Below, one piece after another: positions 36,137 to 43,866 of a DNA stretch of 64,000 nucleotides. A model generated the notes under the pieces. The model was not told where the DNA came from and searched no databases. It saw nothing but the letters and a program-made list of their open reading frames with translations. Numbering within the stretch: position 1 is the first letter of the stretch; the number at the start of each line of letters is the position of its first letter. Source of the stretch: UBA1181 sp045639525 (GTDB taxonomy: Bacteria; Bacteroidota; Bacteroidia; Bacteroidales; Paludibacteraceae); the NCBI GenBank assembly GCA_045639525.1, contig JAZUDI010000045.1, positions 44,916 to 108,915 of the forward strand, in the 5' to 3' direction. The translations under genes and the position numbers were made by a program.

Positions 36137-36832
36137 ATGATGAAAAAGGTACTGCTATTTGGTTTGGCCCTTCTCCCCGCTGTGGCAAATGCGGAGAGTG
36201 TTTCGGGGCAATATGTCTCAAAAGAAAAAAACGAGGTCTCGTTGTCTATCAAGCGTATCGGCAAGGTGGTTCATCCCAATAAGAAGGGTGCCTTCTCATT
36301 GCGGAACGCCGAGGTCGACACGGATACGCTTGTGGTGGAATCTGCACGTTTCAATGTGCCGATATTCTTCCCTTTGAAGGGAACCACGATTATCGTCATC
36401 AACGAAGAGTCTGATCACCTCGATGTGACGCAGAAGCTGCCTCCGTTGGATTTCCCTTCGTCCTATAATGGCATCATCGTCTCCAAGGCGGATTTGGAGA
36501 GAACAGGGGAGCGTATGACGCTCGCCGCGGTCAATTCCAAAGTGCCAAGACAGAATAGCGCTACCACATTTAATGGGAATACGGAACCGCTCTATTTCTT
36601 GGATGGACTGTTGGTGAATGATATTTCAACCATGCCGCTGTCCGAGGTGGCCTATGTGGAGGTGGTACGCCCCTCTAATCCGGAGTGTGCGGCGATGGGT
36701 GCCAGAGGCGCCAACGGTATGATACTGGTGACGTCGGAAACGAAGTACCATACGGAAAATCCGAATTGGGATGAACCAAGGGAATTCACGATCCATATTC
36801 CGATAAAAGTGACGGATAACGCTGCCAAGTAG
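36137..36832 (+). CDS. Exported protein with TonB-plug-like C-terminal region
   Basis: 231 residues from ATG 36137 (next Met at 36140); the upstream in-frame ATG 36104 gives a poor signal peptide. A signal peptide ends near ANAES. The C-terminal part (PLYFLDGLLVNDISTMPLSEVAYVEVVRP ... GARGANGMILVTS) resembles the plug domain of SusC/TonB receptors, with no barrel after it. Proteins of this kind are common in Bacteroidales; function unknown. Confidence 0.65.
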   Translation: MMKKVLLFGLALLPAVANAESVSGQYVSKEKNEVSLSIKRIGKVVHPNKKGAFSLRNAEVDTDTLVVESARFNVPIFFPLKGTTIIVINEESDHLDVTQKLPPLDFPSSYNGIIVSKADLERTGERMTLAAVNSKVPRQNSATTFNGNTEPLYFLDGLLVNDISTMPLSEVAYVEVVRPSNPECAAMGARGANGMILVTSETKYHTENPNWDEPREFTIHIPIKVTDNAAK

Positions 36833-36895
36833 GGCTGCAAATAATATTCTTGCATATTCATTATAATTTTTTTTAATTTTTATCGTATCTTTGCA

Positions 36896-36903
36896 CCGCT
36901 TTT
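36896..36903 (+). promoter_or_regulatory. -7 box of the pckA promoter
   Basis: TATCTTTG about 48 nt before the pckA start; an AT-rich stretch lies where the -33 box should be. Confidence 0.5.
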
Positions 36904-36950
36904 TGAGCATTCGACTCTAGAAGAAATTTACATTTTATATAAATAAAGTT

Positions 36951-38795
36951 ATGATTAAGACAAATTGCGCAAAACTTAACACTTGGGTTAAGATGTGGGC
37001 TGACATTATGCAGCCAGAGAAGGTTGTGCTTTGCGACGGATCAGACGCTGAGTTCACTCGCCTTATGGATGAGTGCGTTGCTGAAGGTTTGGCAAAGAAG
37101 TTGGACGACAAGAAGCGTCCTAACAGCTACTACTTCCAATCAGATCCTTCTGACGTTGCTCGTGTAGAGGGTCGTACTTTCATCTGCTCACGCAAGAAGG
37201 AAGATGCGGGTCCTACTAACAACTGGATGGATCCTAAGGAGATGAAGAGAATCCTTATCGGCAAGTATACTGGTTGTATGAAGGGTCGTACAATGTACGT
37301 TATCCCATTCTCAATGGGTCCTTTGGGTGGTCCTATCTCTCAATTGGGTGTTGAGATCACTGACTCAGCTTACGTAGTTGGTTCTATGAAGATCATGACT
37401 CGTATGGGTGCTGGCGCACTTAAGTTGATCGAGGAGAAGAACGACTTTATCCCATGTATCCACTCTGTTGGTAAGCCATTGCCAGAGGGTCTTAAGGATG
37501 CTAAGTGGGCTTGCGCTCCAATCGATGACAAGTACATCGTACAATTCCCTGAGGAGCACGAGATCTGGACATACGGTTCTGGTTACGGAGGTAACGCTTT
37601 GCTTGGTAAGAAGTGTTTCGCTCTTCGTATCGCATCTAAGATGGCTCAAGAAGAGGGTTGGTTGGCAGAGCACATGTTGATCCTTAAGCTTACTAAGGAG
37701 GCTACTAAGGAGACTAAGTGTGTTTGTGCTGCATTCCCATCGGCTTGTGGTAAGACAAACTTGGCTATGTTGATCCCTACTATCCCAGGATGGAAGGTTG
37801 AGACAATCGGAGACGATATCGCTTGGATGAAGTTCGACGAGGAGGGTAACCTTCGCGCAATCAACCCAGAGGCTGGTTTCTTCGGTGTAGCTCCTTATAC
37901 TTCTGCTAAGACTAACAAGAACGCTCTTGATTCTTGCTGCAAGAACACTATCTTCACAAACGTAGGTTTGACTCCAGATAATGATATTTGGTGGGAAGGT
38001 ATCGGTTACGACTGTCCCAAGGGAACAATCGACTGGAAGGGTAACATCGTAAACGACCCTGCTTCTCGCGACGCTGATGAGAATCCAGTAGCTCACAAGA
38101 ACTCTCGTTTCGCTGCTCCTGCCGCTAACTGCCCAGGTATCGCATCTGACTGGGAGTCTCCTAAGGGTGTTAAGGTTGACGCAATCCTCTTCGGTGGACG
38201 TCGTCCTAATACTGTACCATTGGTACACGAGGCTGAGGATTGGGCACACGGTGTATTCATGGGATCTATCGTAGGTTCTGAGGTTACTGCTGCTGCTATC
38301 GGTTTGAAGGCTGGTGTTCGTCGTGATCCATTCGCTATGTTGCCATTCTGTGGTTACAACATGGGTGACTACTTCCAACACTGGATCGACATGGAGAAGT
38401 TGCCACAAGCTAAGGGTGGTAAGAACATGCCTAAGATCTTCTTCGTAAACTGGTTCCGTCGTGACAAGAGCAACAAGGCTCTTCCTGCAGGATTCTTGTG
38501 GCCAGGTTACGGTGATAACAGCCGTGTATTGGCTTACATCTTCGATCGTTGCAACGGTCAAGGTGAGACAGTTGACACTCCAATCGGAAAGGTACCTGCT
38601 AAGGGTGCTATCAACATCGAGGGTCTTGACTCTTGCTGGAACGAGAAGACAATGGAGCAAGTTTTGGCTGTTAACGTTGATGAGTGGAAGGACGAGGTTG
38701 AGCGTATCGAGGAGCACTATGCTAAGTTCGCTGGACACCTTCCAAAGGAGTTGAGCGATCGCTTGGCTATCTTGAAGCAACGTCTTGGAATGTAA
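36951..38795 (+). CDS. pckA: Phosphoenolpyruvate carboxykinase, GTP-dependent type
   Basis: 614 residues. The nucleotide-binding P-loop PSACGKTN (263-270) and the PFSMGPLGGPISQLG segment identify the GTP class. It interconverts oxaloacetate and PEP with GTP/GDP; in anaerobic Bacteroidales it usually works toward oxaloacetate in succinate fermentation. Codon choice is strikingly uniform (GCT, ACT, CTT, AAG), as in very highly expressed genes. That bias also leaves a long open frame on the opposite strand. A terminator (38826-38852) follows. Confidence 0.97.
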   Translation: MIKTNCAKLNTWVKMWADIMQPEKVVLCDGSDAEFTRLMDECVAEGLAKKLDDKKRPNSYYFQSDPSDVARVEGRTFICSRKKEDAGPTNNWMDPKEMKRILIGKYTGCMKGRTMYVIPFSMGPLGGPISQLGVEITDSAYVVGSMKIMTRMGAGALKLIEEKNDFIPCIHSVGKPLPEGLKDAKWACAPIDDKYIVQFPEEHEIWTYGSGYGGNALLGKKCFALRIASKMAQEEGWLAEHMLILKLTKEATKETKCVCAAFPSACGKTNLAMLIPTIPGWKVETIGDDIAWMKFDEEGNLRAINPEAGFFGVAPYTSAKTNKNALDSCCKNTIFTNVGLTPDNDIWWEGIGYDCPKGTIDWKGNIVNDPASRDADENPVAHKNSRFAAPAANCPGIASDWESPKGVKVDAILFGGRRPNTVPLVHEAEDWAHGVFMGSIVGSEVTAAAIGLKAGVRRDPFAMLPFCGYNMGDYFQHWIDMEKLPQAKGGKNMPKIFFVNWFRRDKSNKALPAGFLWPGYGDNSRVLAYIFDRCNGQGETVDTPIGKVPAKGAINIEGLDSCWNEKTMEQVLAVNVDEWKDEVERIEEHYAKFAGHLPKELSDRLAILKQRLGM

Positions 38796-38800
38796 TTCTA

Positions 38801-38853
38801 TTTAGAATTCATTATACGGAAAGCCGCATCCAACTTGGGTGCGGCTTTTTTGT
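38801..38853 (+). terminator. Terminator repeat 1 (after pckA)
   Basis: AAGCCGCATCC / GGGTGCGGCTT hairpin with a T run. The 53-bp segment recurs almost unchanged at 42132-42184, including the TTTAGAATTCAT lead-in. It is followed by ATTTGGA and a stretch resembling the promoter at 43030. Confidence 0.9.
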
Positions 38854-38905
38854 TTCTATTGCATTTGGAAAAATGTCTGTGATATGACAAATCCCCAAAA
38901 TTATT

Positions 38906-38930
38906 TTTTTTGCACCTTAAAAGTGCAAAA
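38906..38930. promoter_or_regulatory. Dyad upstream of the DUF4143-type ATPase
   Basis: TTTTTGCAC and GTGCAAAAA flank CTTAAAA. A third half-site (AGTGCAA) lies about 25 bp downstream, near the promoter. This arrangement suggests an operator. Confidence 0.5.
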
Positions 38931-38966
38931 AACTATAAAAAATGCTTTTCTGTAGTGCAATTATTA

Positions 38967-38974
38967 TATATTTG
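38967..38974 (+). promoter_or_regulatory. -7 box ahead of the first ATPase gene
   Basis: TATATTTG, 17 nt before the ATG at 38992. Confidence 0.5.
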
Positions 38975-38991
38975 CGAGAAAAGAATAATCT

Positions 38992-40170
38992 ATGGATATC
39001 AGTTTAGTGAACTATATGCAAAATCAGTTGTGGAATGTCCCTACTGATTTTCATCGATATATGTATAATATAATCGATTGGCAAGAGCGTATGTTTGGTC
39101 TTGTTGGGCCGAGAGGAGTAGGCAAGACTGTTCTATTCCTTCAGTATATGAAGCAACATCAAGAAGAGGGTGGTTTATTTTATGTTTCTGCCGACAATAC
39201 CTATTTTTCCAACCATTCTCTTGTTGAACTTGCAGATCAATTTTCCAAGGAAGGTGGCAGACATCTATTTATTGATGAGGTTCATAAATACCCTAATTGG
39301 TCACAGGAGCTAAAACAGATTTATGACACCCATCCAGACATGAAAGTTTCTTTTACTGGGTCTTCGGTTCTGGACATTACAAAAGGAGAGTCTGATTTGA
39401 GTCGTCGTGCGCCAATATATAAGATGCAAGGGCTCTCTTTCCGAGAATACCTTGCTATGTTCCATGGAATAATAGATGTCCCTATTCTCTCTTTGGATGA
39501 GATAATTGAGAATAAACCATTTGTTATAAAGGACACACCTCATCCTTTGCCACTATTTAAGGAATACTTGCAAAAAGGATACTATCCGTTTGCAAAAGAC
39601 AATCTATTTTCAGTTAAAATGAACCAGATTATCAATTTGACAATGGAAGTTGATATCCCACAATTTGCAAATATGAACGCTTCTACTGGGAGAAAACTAA
39701 AAAAACTGATGTCAATCATTGCTGTGAGTGTTCCATTCAAGCCTATTATGGATAAAATTTCCAAGATGATTAATGTCAGCAGGAATGACTTGTCTGATTA
39801 TTTCTTATATATGGAAAATGCAGGTATGATTGCACAGGTACGCGACGCAACCAATGGAATCATGGGCTTAGGCAAAGTTGAGAAAGTCTATTTAGATAAT
39901 CCAAACTTGATTTATGTGCTAGGGGAAGATTTTTCAAACATTGGCAATATCAGAGAAACATTCTTTTTTAACCAGATACGTGTTCGTAACAAAATTACAA
40001 TATCAAAACAATCTGATTTCGAAATAAATGGAATCACGTTTGAAATAGGTGGCAAAAACAAAGGTCAAAAGCAAATTGAGAACTTGAAAAACGCTTTCAT
40101 AGTTAAAGACGACATTGAATACGGCTCTGGGAATATCATCCCGCTTTGGATGTTTGGTTTAAATTATTAG
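38992..40170 (+). CDS. AAA ATPase, DUF4143-type, copy 1
   Basis: 392 residues. Walker A GPRGVGKT at about 40-47, Walker B in HLFIDEVHKYPNW, and the sensor-like FTGSSVLDI. Then comes a winged-helix region and a C-terminal DUF4143-type nuclease-like fold (FEIGGKNKGQKQIENL). These soluble ATPases are abundant in accessory DNA of Bacteroidales and of unknown role. It is flanked by terminator repeats 1 and 2. A distinct relative lies at 43867. Confidence 0.82.
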   Translation: MDISLVNYMQNQLWNVPTDFHRYMYNIIDWQERMFGLVGPRGVGKTVLFLQYMKQHQEEGGLFYVSADNTYFSNHSLVELADQFSKEGGRHLFIDEVHKYPNWSQELKQIYDTHPDMKVSFTGSSVLDITKGESDLSRRAPIYKMQGLSFREYLAMFHGIIDVPILSLDEIIENKPFVIKDTPHPLPLFKEYLQKGYYPFAKDNLFSVKMNQIINLTMEVDIPQFANMNASTGRKLKKLMSIIAVSVPFKPIMDKISKMINVSRNDLSDYFLYMENAGMIAQVRDATNGIMGLGKVEKVYLDNPNLIYVLGEDFSNIGNIRETFFFNQIRVRNKITISKQSDFEINGITFEIGGKNKGQKQIENLKNAFIVKDDIEYGSGNIIPLWMFGLNY

Positions 40171-40213
40171 TCATATAAATTCACAAACATTTATAATTTA
40201 TATACGTCCATAC

Positions 40214-40245
40214 ATGCCACATCCGACTTGGGTGCGGCTTTTTTT
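40214..40245 (+). terminator. Terminator repeat 2
   Basis: GCCACATCC-GACTT-GGGTGCGGC followed by seven T; one arm position is mismatched relative to the other copies. Confidence 0.75.
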
Positions 40246-40259
40246 ATTGTTGCAAGATA

Positions 40260-40291
40260 TTTGGAAGTGTATCGTTCAATTTGTATTTTTG
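40260..40291 (+). promoter_or_regulatory. Promoter of toxin-antitoxin pair 1
   Basis: TTTG (40260-40263, within ATTTGGA), a 20-nt spacer, TATTTTTG (40284-40291). Confidence 0.7.
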
Positions 40292-40315
40292 CATATCATC
40301 TTAAAGCATCGAACT

Positions 40316-40504
40316 ATGGAGACTATTACACTGACATACGACGCATCCTCAAACAAGGCCATGCAACTCCTTAAGAATCTTTTGGAATCAGGATTATTTA
40401 AAGAGAAGAAGATGGAGAATACAAAAGAATTATCCGAGGAGAATAATCTTTTTGTGGAAAATGCGCGCCAAAAAGCGGCGTTAATCTTTTCAAAGAAAAT
40501 TTAA
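40316..40504 (+). CDS. Antitoxin-like small protein, pair 1
   Basis: 62 residues from ATG 40316, which follows the promoter; an open frame extends upstream but lies before the promoter. The N-terminus (ITLTYDASSNKAMQLLKNLLESG) reads as a short strand and helix, followed by a charged helical tail, typical of antitoxins that wrap a toxin. One base separates its stop from the MazF/PemK-like gene. Confidence 0.65.
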   Translation: METITLTYDASSNKAMQLLKNLLESGLFKEKKMENTKELSEENNLFVENARQKAALIFSKKI

Positions 40505-40505
40505 C

Positions 40506-40838
40506 ATGAGGTATCATCAAAGAGATATCGTAGAGATTAATTTTCTATTTCCTGATGGTGTTTGCAAACCTCATCCAGCTTTGATAGTTTCCAACGATCA
40601 ATTGCAAGAGGATGAAGGATTCATGTATTTCGCTTTGATATCGTCAAAAGACTACAATCCGCAGTATTGTTATGAGTTGAAGGATGGAATGATGACTAAA
40701 CCTTTGAGTAAGGTTAGTTATGTCAAATGTCAGTTATTAGTGGGTGATGTGGAAAGAGATGTGATATGTAAGATTGGGGTGTTAAAACAGCCCTATTTCG
40801 ATGAAGTGGTAGAGAAAATTAAAACAAGTATTTTTTAA
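40506..40838 (+). CDS. MazF/PemK-like toxin
   Basis: 110 residues. HQRDIVEINFLFPDGVCKPHPALIVSND is the characteristic opening of the MazF/PemK family of RNA endoribonucleases, and the barrel strands that follow (YVKCQLLVG) fit. It would cleave mRNA unless bound by the product of the gene one base upstream. Confidence 0.8.
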   Translation: MRYHQRDIVEINFLFPDGVCKPHPALIVSNDQLQEDEGFMYFALISSKDYNPQYCYELKDGMMTKPLSKVSYVKCQLLVGDVERDVICKIGVLKQPYFDEVVEKIKTSIF

Positions 40839-40873
40839 GAAACAGGAATACAAATTATTACATAATATAATTT

Positions 40874-41057
40874 TTTGAGCTTAACGCTCTTATTCTCGGA
40901 AAGATAAAATCCGCCAAATTTTAACACGAGAGAATAAGCGATGCGGGAGGTTCACGCCTTAGGGTGTGGACCGTTTCGTGCTTATTTATCGTTACCGGTT
41001 CTTGGCGGAGCCTTTCTTTCCTAAATAAGCAATCAACGAACGGTTCACGCTTTTTTT
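40874..41057 (+). ncRNA. Structured leader of the HTH gene, copy 1
   Basis: P1: CTTATTCTC (40889-40897) with GAGAATAAG (40930-40938). Long hairpin: GTGGACCG (40966-40973), TTCGT and GCTTATTTA (40980-40988) with TAAATAAGC (41022-41030), ACGAA and CGGTTCAC (41041-41048), then seven T directly before the ATG. The P1 loop TCCGCCAA (40910-40917) pairs with TTGGCGGA (41002-41009) in the long hairpin's loop. An upstream GGTTCAC (40949-40955) can instead pair GTGGACC (40966-40972). A second copy at 45847 keeps all these pairings. Confidence 0.75.
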
Positions 41058-41285
41058 ATGGATAAAAACGAGGAAATACATATTGGCGAAATCATCAAAC
41101 AGGTGATGAAAGACCAGGGGCGTAGTCCCTCTTGGTTGGCAAAGCAATTAGGTTGCGAGCGAGCCAATATCTATGATATCTACAAGCGACAGTATATCGA
41201 CACTTGTCTGCTTCAAAAAATGTCGAAATTGTTAAACTATGATTTCTTCCTGCTCTATTCCGATCATTTGGGGGTTGTCAAATAA
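41058..41285 (+). CDS. Small HTH protein downstream of structured leader, copy 1
   Basis: 75 residues. A helix-turn-helix occupies most of it: GRSPSWLAKQLGCERANIYDIYKRQYID, with the recognition helix around ERANIYDIY, then LLQKMSKLLNYDFF. The XRE-like form suggests a transcriptional regulator. The ATG follows the seven-T end of a terminator-like hairpin immediately, leaving no room for a ribosome-binding site, so expression probably depends on read-through or refolding of the leader. A relative with the same leader lies at 46023. Confidence 0.8.
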   Translation: MDKNEEIHIGEIIKQVMKDQGRSPSWLAKQLGCERANIYDIYKRQYIDTCLLQKMSKLLNYDFFLLYSDHLGVVK

Positions 41286-41414
41286 TACTATACAAATCGT
41301 AAAATTTTCCCAACCTTTCGAAAAGGTGTGTAGGTTGCTAATTTTACTATACTTGCATTATAAGATAACGTAATATTAGAAGTTGCGCCCGACACGAAAT
41401 TAGGGCAAATAAGT

Positions 41415-41696
41415 ATGTGCGAATCAGAAGGATTAGGCGTCGGCCCTTTGGATAATTTAGACGAGGTTTTGTTAGAAAACCTAGTCTATTGGGATGTGGA
41501 AGAAGATGGGACAATTAGAAGAAGTAATATGCCGAGTTACGTAATAGAAGCGGATAGACTTTTAGAGCAAAACTGGTTAACTCATATTTTCAAGAAGGAT
41601 ATTGATGCCGAAGAAAGGGTAGAGTTTTATTTTGCATATTTAAAAGCATTGAGTTTTCTCGGAGAAACGGAATTGACAATTTGTATTAACGACTAA
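41415..41696 (+). CDS. Hypothetical acidic protein
   Basis: 93 residues, soluble, strongly acidic, with helical character in the second half (DIDAEERVEFYFAYLKALSFLG). No family recognised. It lies 12 nt before the lipoprotein gene and may share its transcript. Confidence 0.5.
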   Translation: MCESEGLGVGPLDNLDEVLLENLVYWDVEEDGTIRRSNMPSYVIEADRLLEQNWLTHIFKKDIDAEERVEFYFAYLKALSFLGETELTICIND

Positions 41697-41708
41697 TATA
41701 TCTATTTT

Positions 41709-42074
41709 ATGAAGAAGTTTTTGATTGTATTATTAAGTAGTCTTTTGTTTTTTTCATGCTCGGGTTCGGGTTCGGGTTATTCTTACGAAGTGGGGAAAAC
41801 ATATAGGAGTAACATGAAAGTATTTTGTGGGTTTAGCAAACAGGATCTTACTGATTATCTCATAGAAGCGAATCGAGGTGAAGTTCAAGGACGCGAAAAA
41901 GCAGCGGAATTACTTCGTTCAGGAAGACTCATCAATATATATAAGGGTGATTTGTTATATATCATAGATAGAGAACTCATTCAAGGTAACTATTGTTACA
42001 AAGTTAGGGATGAGGGCGGTAACATTTTTTGGATGACCAATGGAGGAGATAATTTGACGCTTGTAGATAGATAA
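41709..42074 (+). CDS. Putative lipoprotein
   Basis: 121 residues. The lipoprotein signal ends LFFSC (Cys17), followed by a Gly/Ser linker (SGSGSGYSY). The mature domain is small, with GDLLYIIDRELIQGNYCYKV, which reads like an SH3-like beta barrel. Envelope location; function unknown. Terminator repeat 3 lies downstream. Confidence 0.65.
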   Translation: MKKFLIVLLSSLLFFSCSGSGSGYSYEVGKTYRSNMKVFCGFSKQDLTDYLIEANRGEVQGREKAAELLRSGRLINIYKGDLLYIIDRELIQGNYCYKVRDEGGNIFWMTNGGDNLTLVDR

Positions 42075-42131
42075 TGCATATTGTCTCCAATTGGGAGAAA
42101 ATAGACTGATAAAGTTTGACAGATTTGCTCT

Positions 42132-42184
42132 TTTAGAATTCATCATACGGAAAGCCGCATCCAATTTGGGTACGGCTTTTTTGT
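42132..42184 (+). terminator. Terminator repeat 3
   Basis: Near-identical to 38801-38853 over 53 bp, including bases ahead of the hairpin. Confidence 0.9.
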
Positions 42185-42186
42185 TA

Positions 42187-42218
42187 TTTGGATTTGTCTT
42201 TGAAAAATTTTACTTTTG
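42187..42218 (+). promoter_or_regulatory. Promoter of toxin-antitoxin pair 2
   Basis: TTTG (42187-42190, within ATTTGGA), a 20-nt spacer, TACTTTTG (42211-42218). AGGAGG at 42225-42230 then precedes ATG 42239. Confidence 0.75.
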
Positions 42219-42238
42219 TAGGAAAGGAGGATTCGATT

Positions 42239-42421
42239 ATGCCAGAAGAAATATTAAACCAATACAGGCTGACCAGCATGGAAGAGCCAACAGATGAAAT
42301 GTTGGCTCAGATCATGCATGAGGTTGCAGTGGAGGCGAAGGAAAAATTTCAGGAGTCTCACCGTCGTTTCTTTGATGAAATAAGGGTATTGACAAATAGC
42401 CATGTTGACAAGAGAGCATAA
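42239..42421 (+). CDS. Antitoxin-like small protein, pair 2
   Basis: 60 residues. The start at ATG 42239 is fixed by AGGAGG eight bases upstream; an earlier in-frame ATG would lie upstream of the promoter's -7 box. The product is acidic and helical (EEPTDEMLAQIMHEVAVEAKEKF) and overlaps the zeta-toxin-like gene by 20 nt. Antitoxin role inferred from the arrangement. Confidence 0.6.
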   Translation: MPEEILNQYRLTSMEEPTDEMLAQIMHEVAVEAKEKFQESHRRFFDEIRVLTNSHVDKRA

Positions 42422-43010
42422 ACCCGTCTTGATTGTTATTTCAGGACCTAATGGTTCTGGAAAAACATCGATCACTTCCAAAATCCTTAAACATGAATGG
42501 ATGGAGGATGCTGTGTATGTCAATCCCGATACTATTGCCCAAGAGAAGTTTGGGGATTGGAATTCTCCTGCAGCAATTCGTCAATCGATTGAATATTGTG
42601 AAAATCTACGAGAAGAGTGCTTGAGAAATAAGCAAAGTTTGATTTTTGAGACAGTTCTATCTCGAACAGATAAGGTTGATTTTGTTAAACGAGCAATATG
42701 CAATGGCTTTTTTGCACGGCTTTTTTTTGTTAGTACGCAGTCCCCAACAATCAATGCAAGTAGAATTGCTTCCAGAGTGATGGAAGGAGGGCATGACGTA
42801 CCTATCACGAAAATCATCTCTCGATTTCAGAAATCAATTGCAAACGCCGGAGTTTTAACTAAATTGGTTGATCGTGCCTATTTCTACGACAACTCCATTG
42901 ACAATGAAGACGCAAAATTGCTCTTCCGTCTTTCGGAAGGCAAATTAGCAAAACAATATACGGAGTCCATCCCTGAATGGGCAAGTATAATCCTTGATTC
43001 GATTCAATGA
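42402..43010 (+). CDS. Zeta-toxin-like P-loop kinase
   Basis: 202 residues. Walker A SGPNGSGKTS at about 14-23; YVNPDTIAQE and LIFETVLSR match zeta-toxin/AAA_33 proteins, which phosphorylate UDP-N-acetylglucosamine or related targets. An Arg-rich lid is in RIASRVMEGGHDVP. It overlaps a small acidic upstream gene, forming a likely toxin-antitoxin pair. Short for the family but complete in motifs. Confidence 0.78.
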   Translation: MLTREHKPVLIVISGPNGSGKTSITSKILKHEWMEDAVYVNPDTIAQEKFGDWNSPAAIRQSIEYCENLREECLRNKQSLIFETVLSRTDKVDFVKRAICNGFFARLFFVSTQSPTINASRIASRVMEGGHDVPITKIISRFQKSIANAGVLTKLVDRAYFYDNSIDNEDAKLLFRLSEGKLAKQYTESIPEWASIILDSIQ

Positions 43011-43029
43011 TTCTTCATGACGAAAGCAT

Positions 43030-43060
43030 TTTGAAAAATGTGTGTGATGTGATATTTTTG
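43030..43060 (+). promoter_or_regulatory. Promoter of the exported FG-GAP-like protein gene
   Basis: TTTG (43030-43033), a 19-nt spacer, TATTTTTG (43053-43060). The region 43027-43054 closely resembles 38861-38888 after pckA. Confidence 0.7.
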
Positions 43061-43077
43061 CAGAAAACCAATTCACA

Positions 43078-43764
43078 ATGAAATTATACGTCATCGCTAT
43101 AAACATAATGCTTTGTCTGGCCTTTAATTCGTACTCGCAAGAGCAAGAAGATTCCTCCTACGACTCAACGGCAAAAGAGGTGTATGAATTTCAAGAGAAA
43201 GGTGCTAATTCGAAAGACATTGTTCCCGAGAATTGGGAGATCCTATCCGAAGCTATCGGAGACCTCAACGGAGATGGGTTCGATGACCTTGCCTTTTTCT
43301 CCCGAAGAAGCATAAAGAGCGATTCTGAAAATCACTACACACCTAACCCAATTGTATTCGCAATTTATTGGGGCAAGGAAGGAGGCTTCACGCAATACAA
43401 ACTGTATGAAGACCTCGTTTCTCCAGAGGATGGTCCAATCTATTATGAAGATTTAAGTGTTAACATACCAGTCAAACGGGTTTTGACAATAAACGTCAAA
43501 GTGTTTTTAGGATACGGCTCGTGGACGAATCCTAATTTTTCCGTCAAATACCGATATCAAAACGGAGCATTCTACAAAATTGGATATGATGCAGATGAAT
43601 TTCACAGAGCAACAGGTGACGCCCATGATGTCAGTATCAACTATCTGACTGGCAAAAAGAGAACCATTTTATATAACGGGTTTGAAGATAGTATCCCTAA
43701 AAGAACGGAATGGGAAACTATTAACGAGCCCTTGACGGAACTTGGGAGTGAACCGATCTATTAA
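43078..43764 (+). CDS. Exported protein with FG-GAP/EF-hand-like motif
   Basis: 228 residues with a signal peptide (ends NSYSQE). GDLNGDGFDDLAFFS is a calcium-binding loop of the FG-GAP/VCBS type, present once. The rest is beta-rich with no identified family. Periplasmic or secreted. It ends in a strong hairpin (43766-43810). Confidence 0.6.
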   Translation: MKLYVIAINIMLCLAFNSYSQEQEDSSYDSTAKEVYEFQEKGANSKDIVPENWEILSEAIGDLNGDGFDDLAFFSRRSIKSDSENHYTPNPIVFAIYWGKEGGFTQYKLYEDLVSPEDGPIYYEDLSVNIPVKRVLTINVKVFLGYGSWTNPNFSVKYRYQNGAFYKIGYDADEFHRATGDAHDVSINYLTGKKRTILYNGFEDSIPKRTEWETINEPLTELGSEPIY

Positions 43765-43765
43765 C

Positions 43766-43810
43766 AAATTGCAAATTGAAAGTTTGTGTTTCAATTTGCA
43801 ATTTTTGTTA
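43766..43810 (+). terminator. Long-stem terminator
   Basis: AAATTGCAAATTGAAA pairs with TTTCAATTTGCAATTT around a seven-base loop and is followed by TTGTT. Very AT-rich but nearly perfect over 16 bp. Confidence 0.7.
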
Positions 43811-43866
43811 TATTTTGCTGTGAATCTGATGTTTGTTTTATACTTTTGCAAAAAGCAAGCTACAAT

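Noticed and set aside
37365..38780. 471-codon open frame on the minus strand inside pckA
   Set aside because: It is the mirror of pckA's extreme codon bias; the sequence (rich in Thr, Ser, Leu and Val) has no domain, and pckA is intact.
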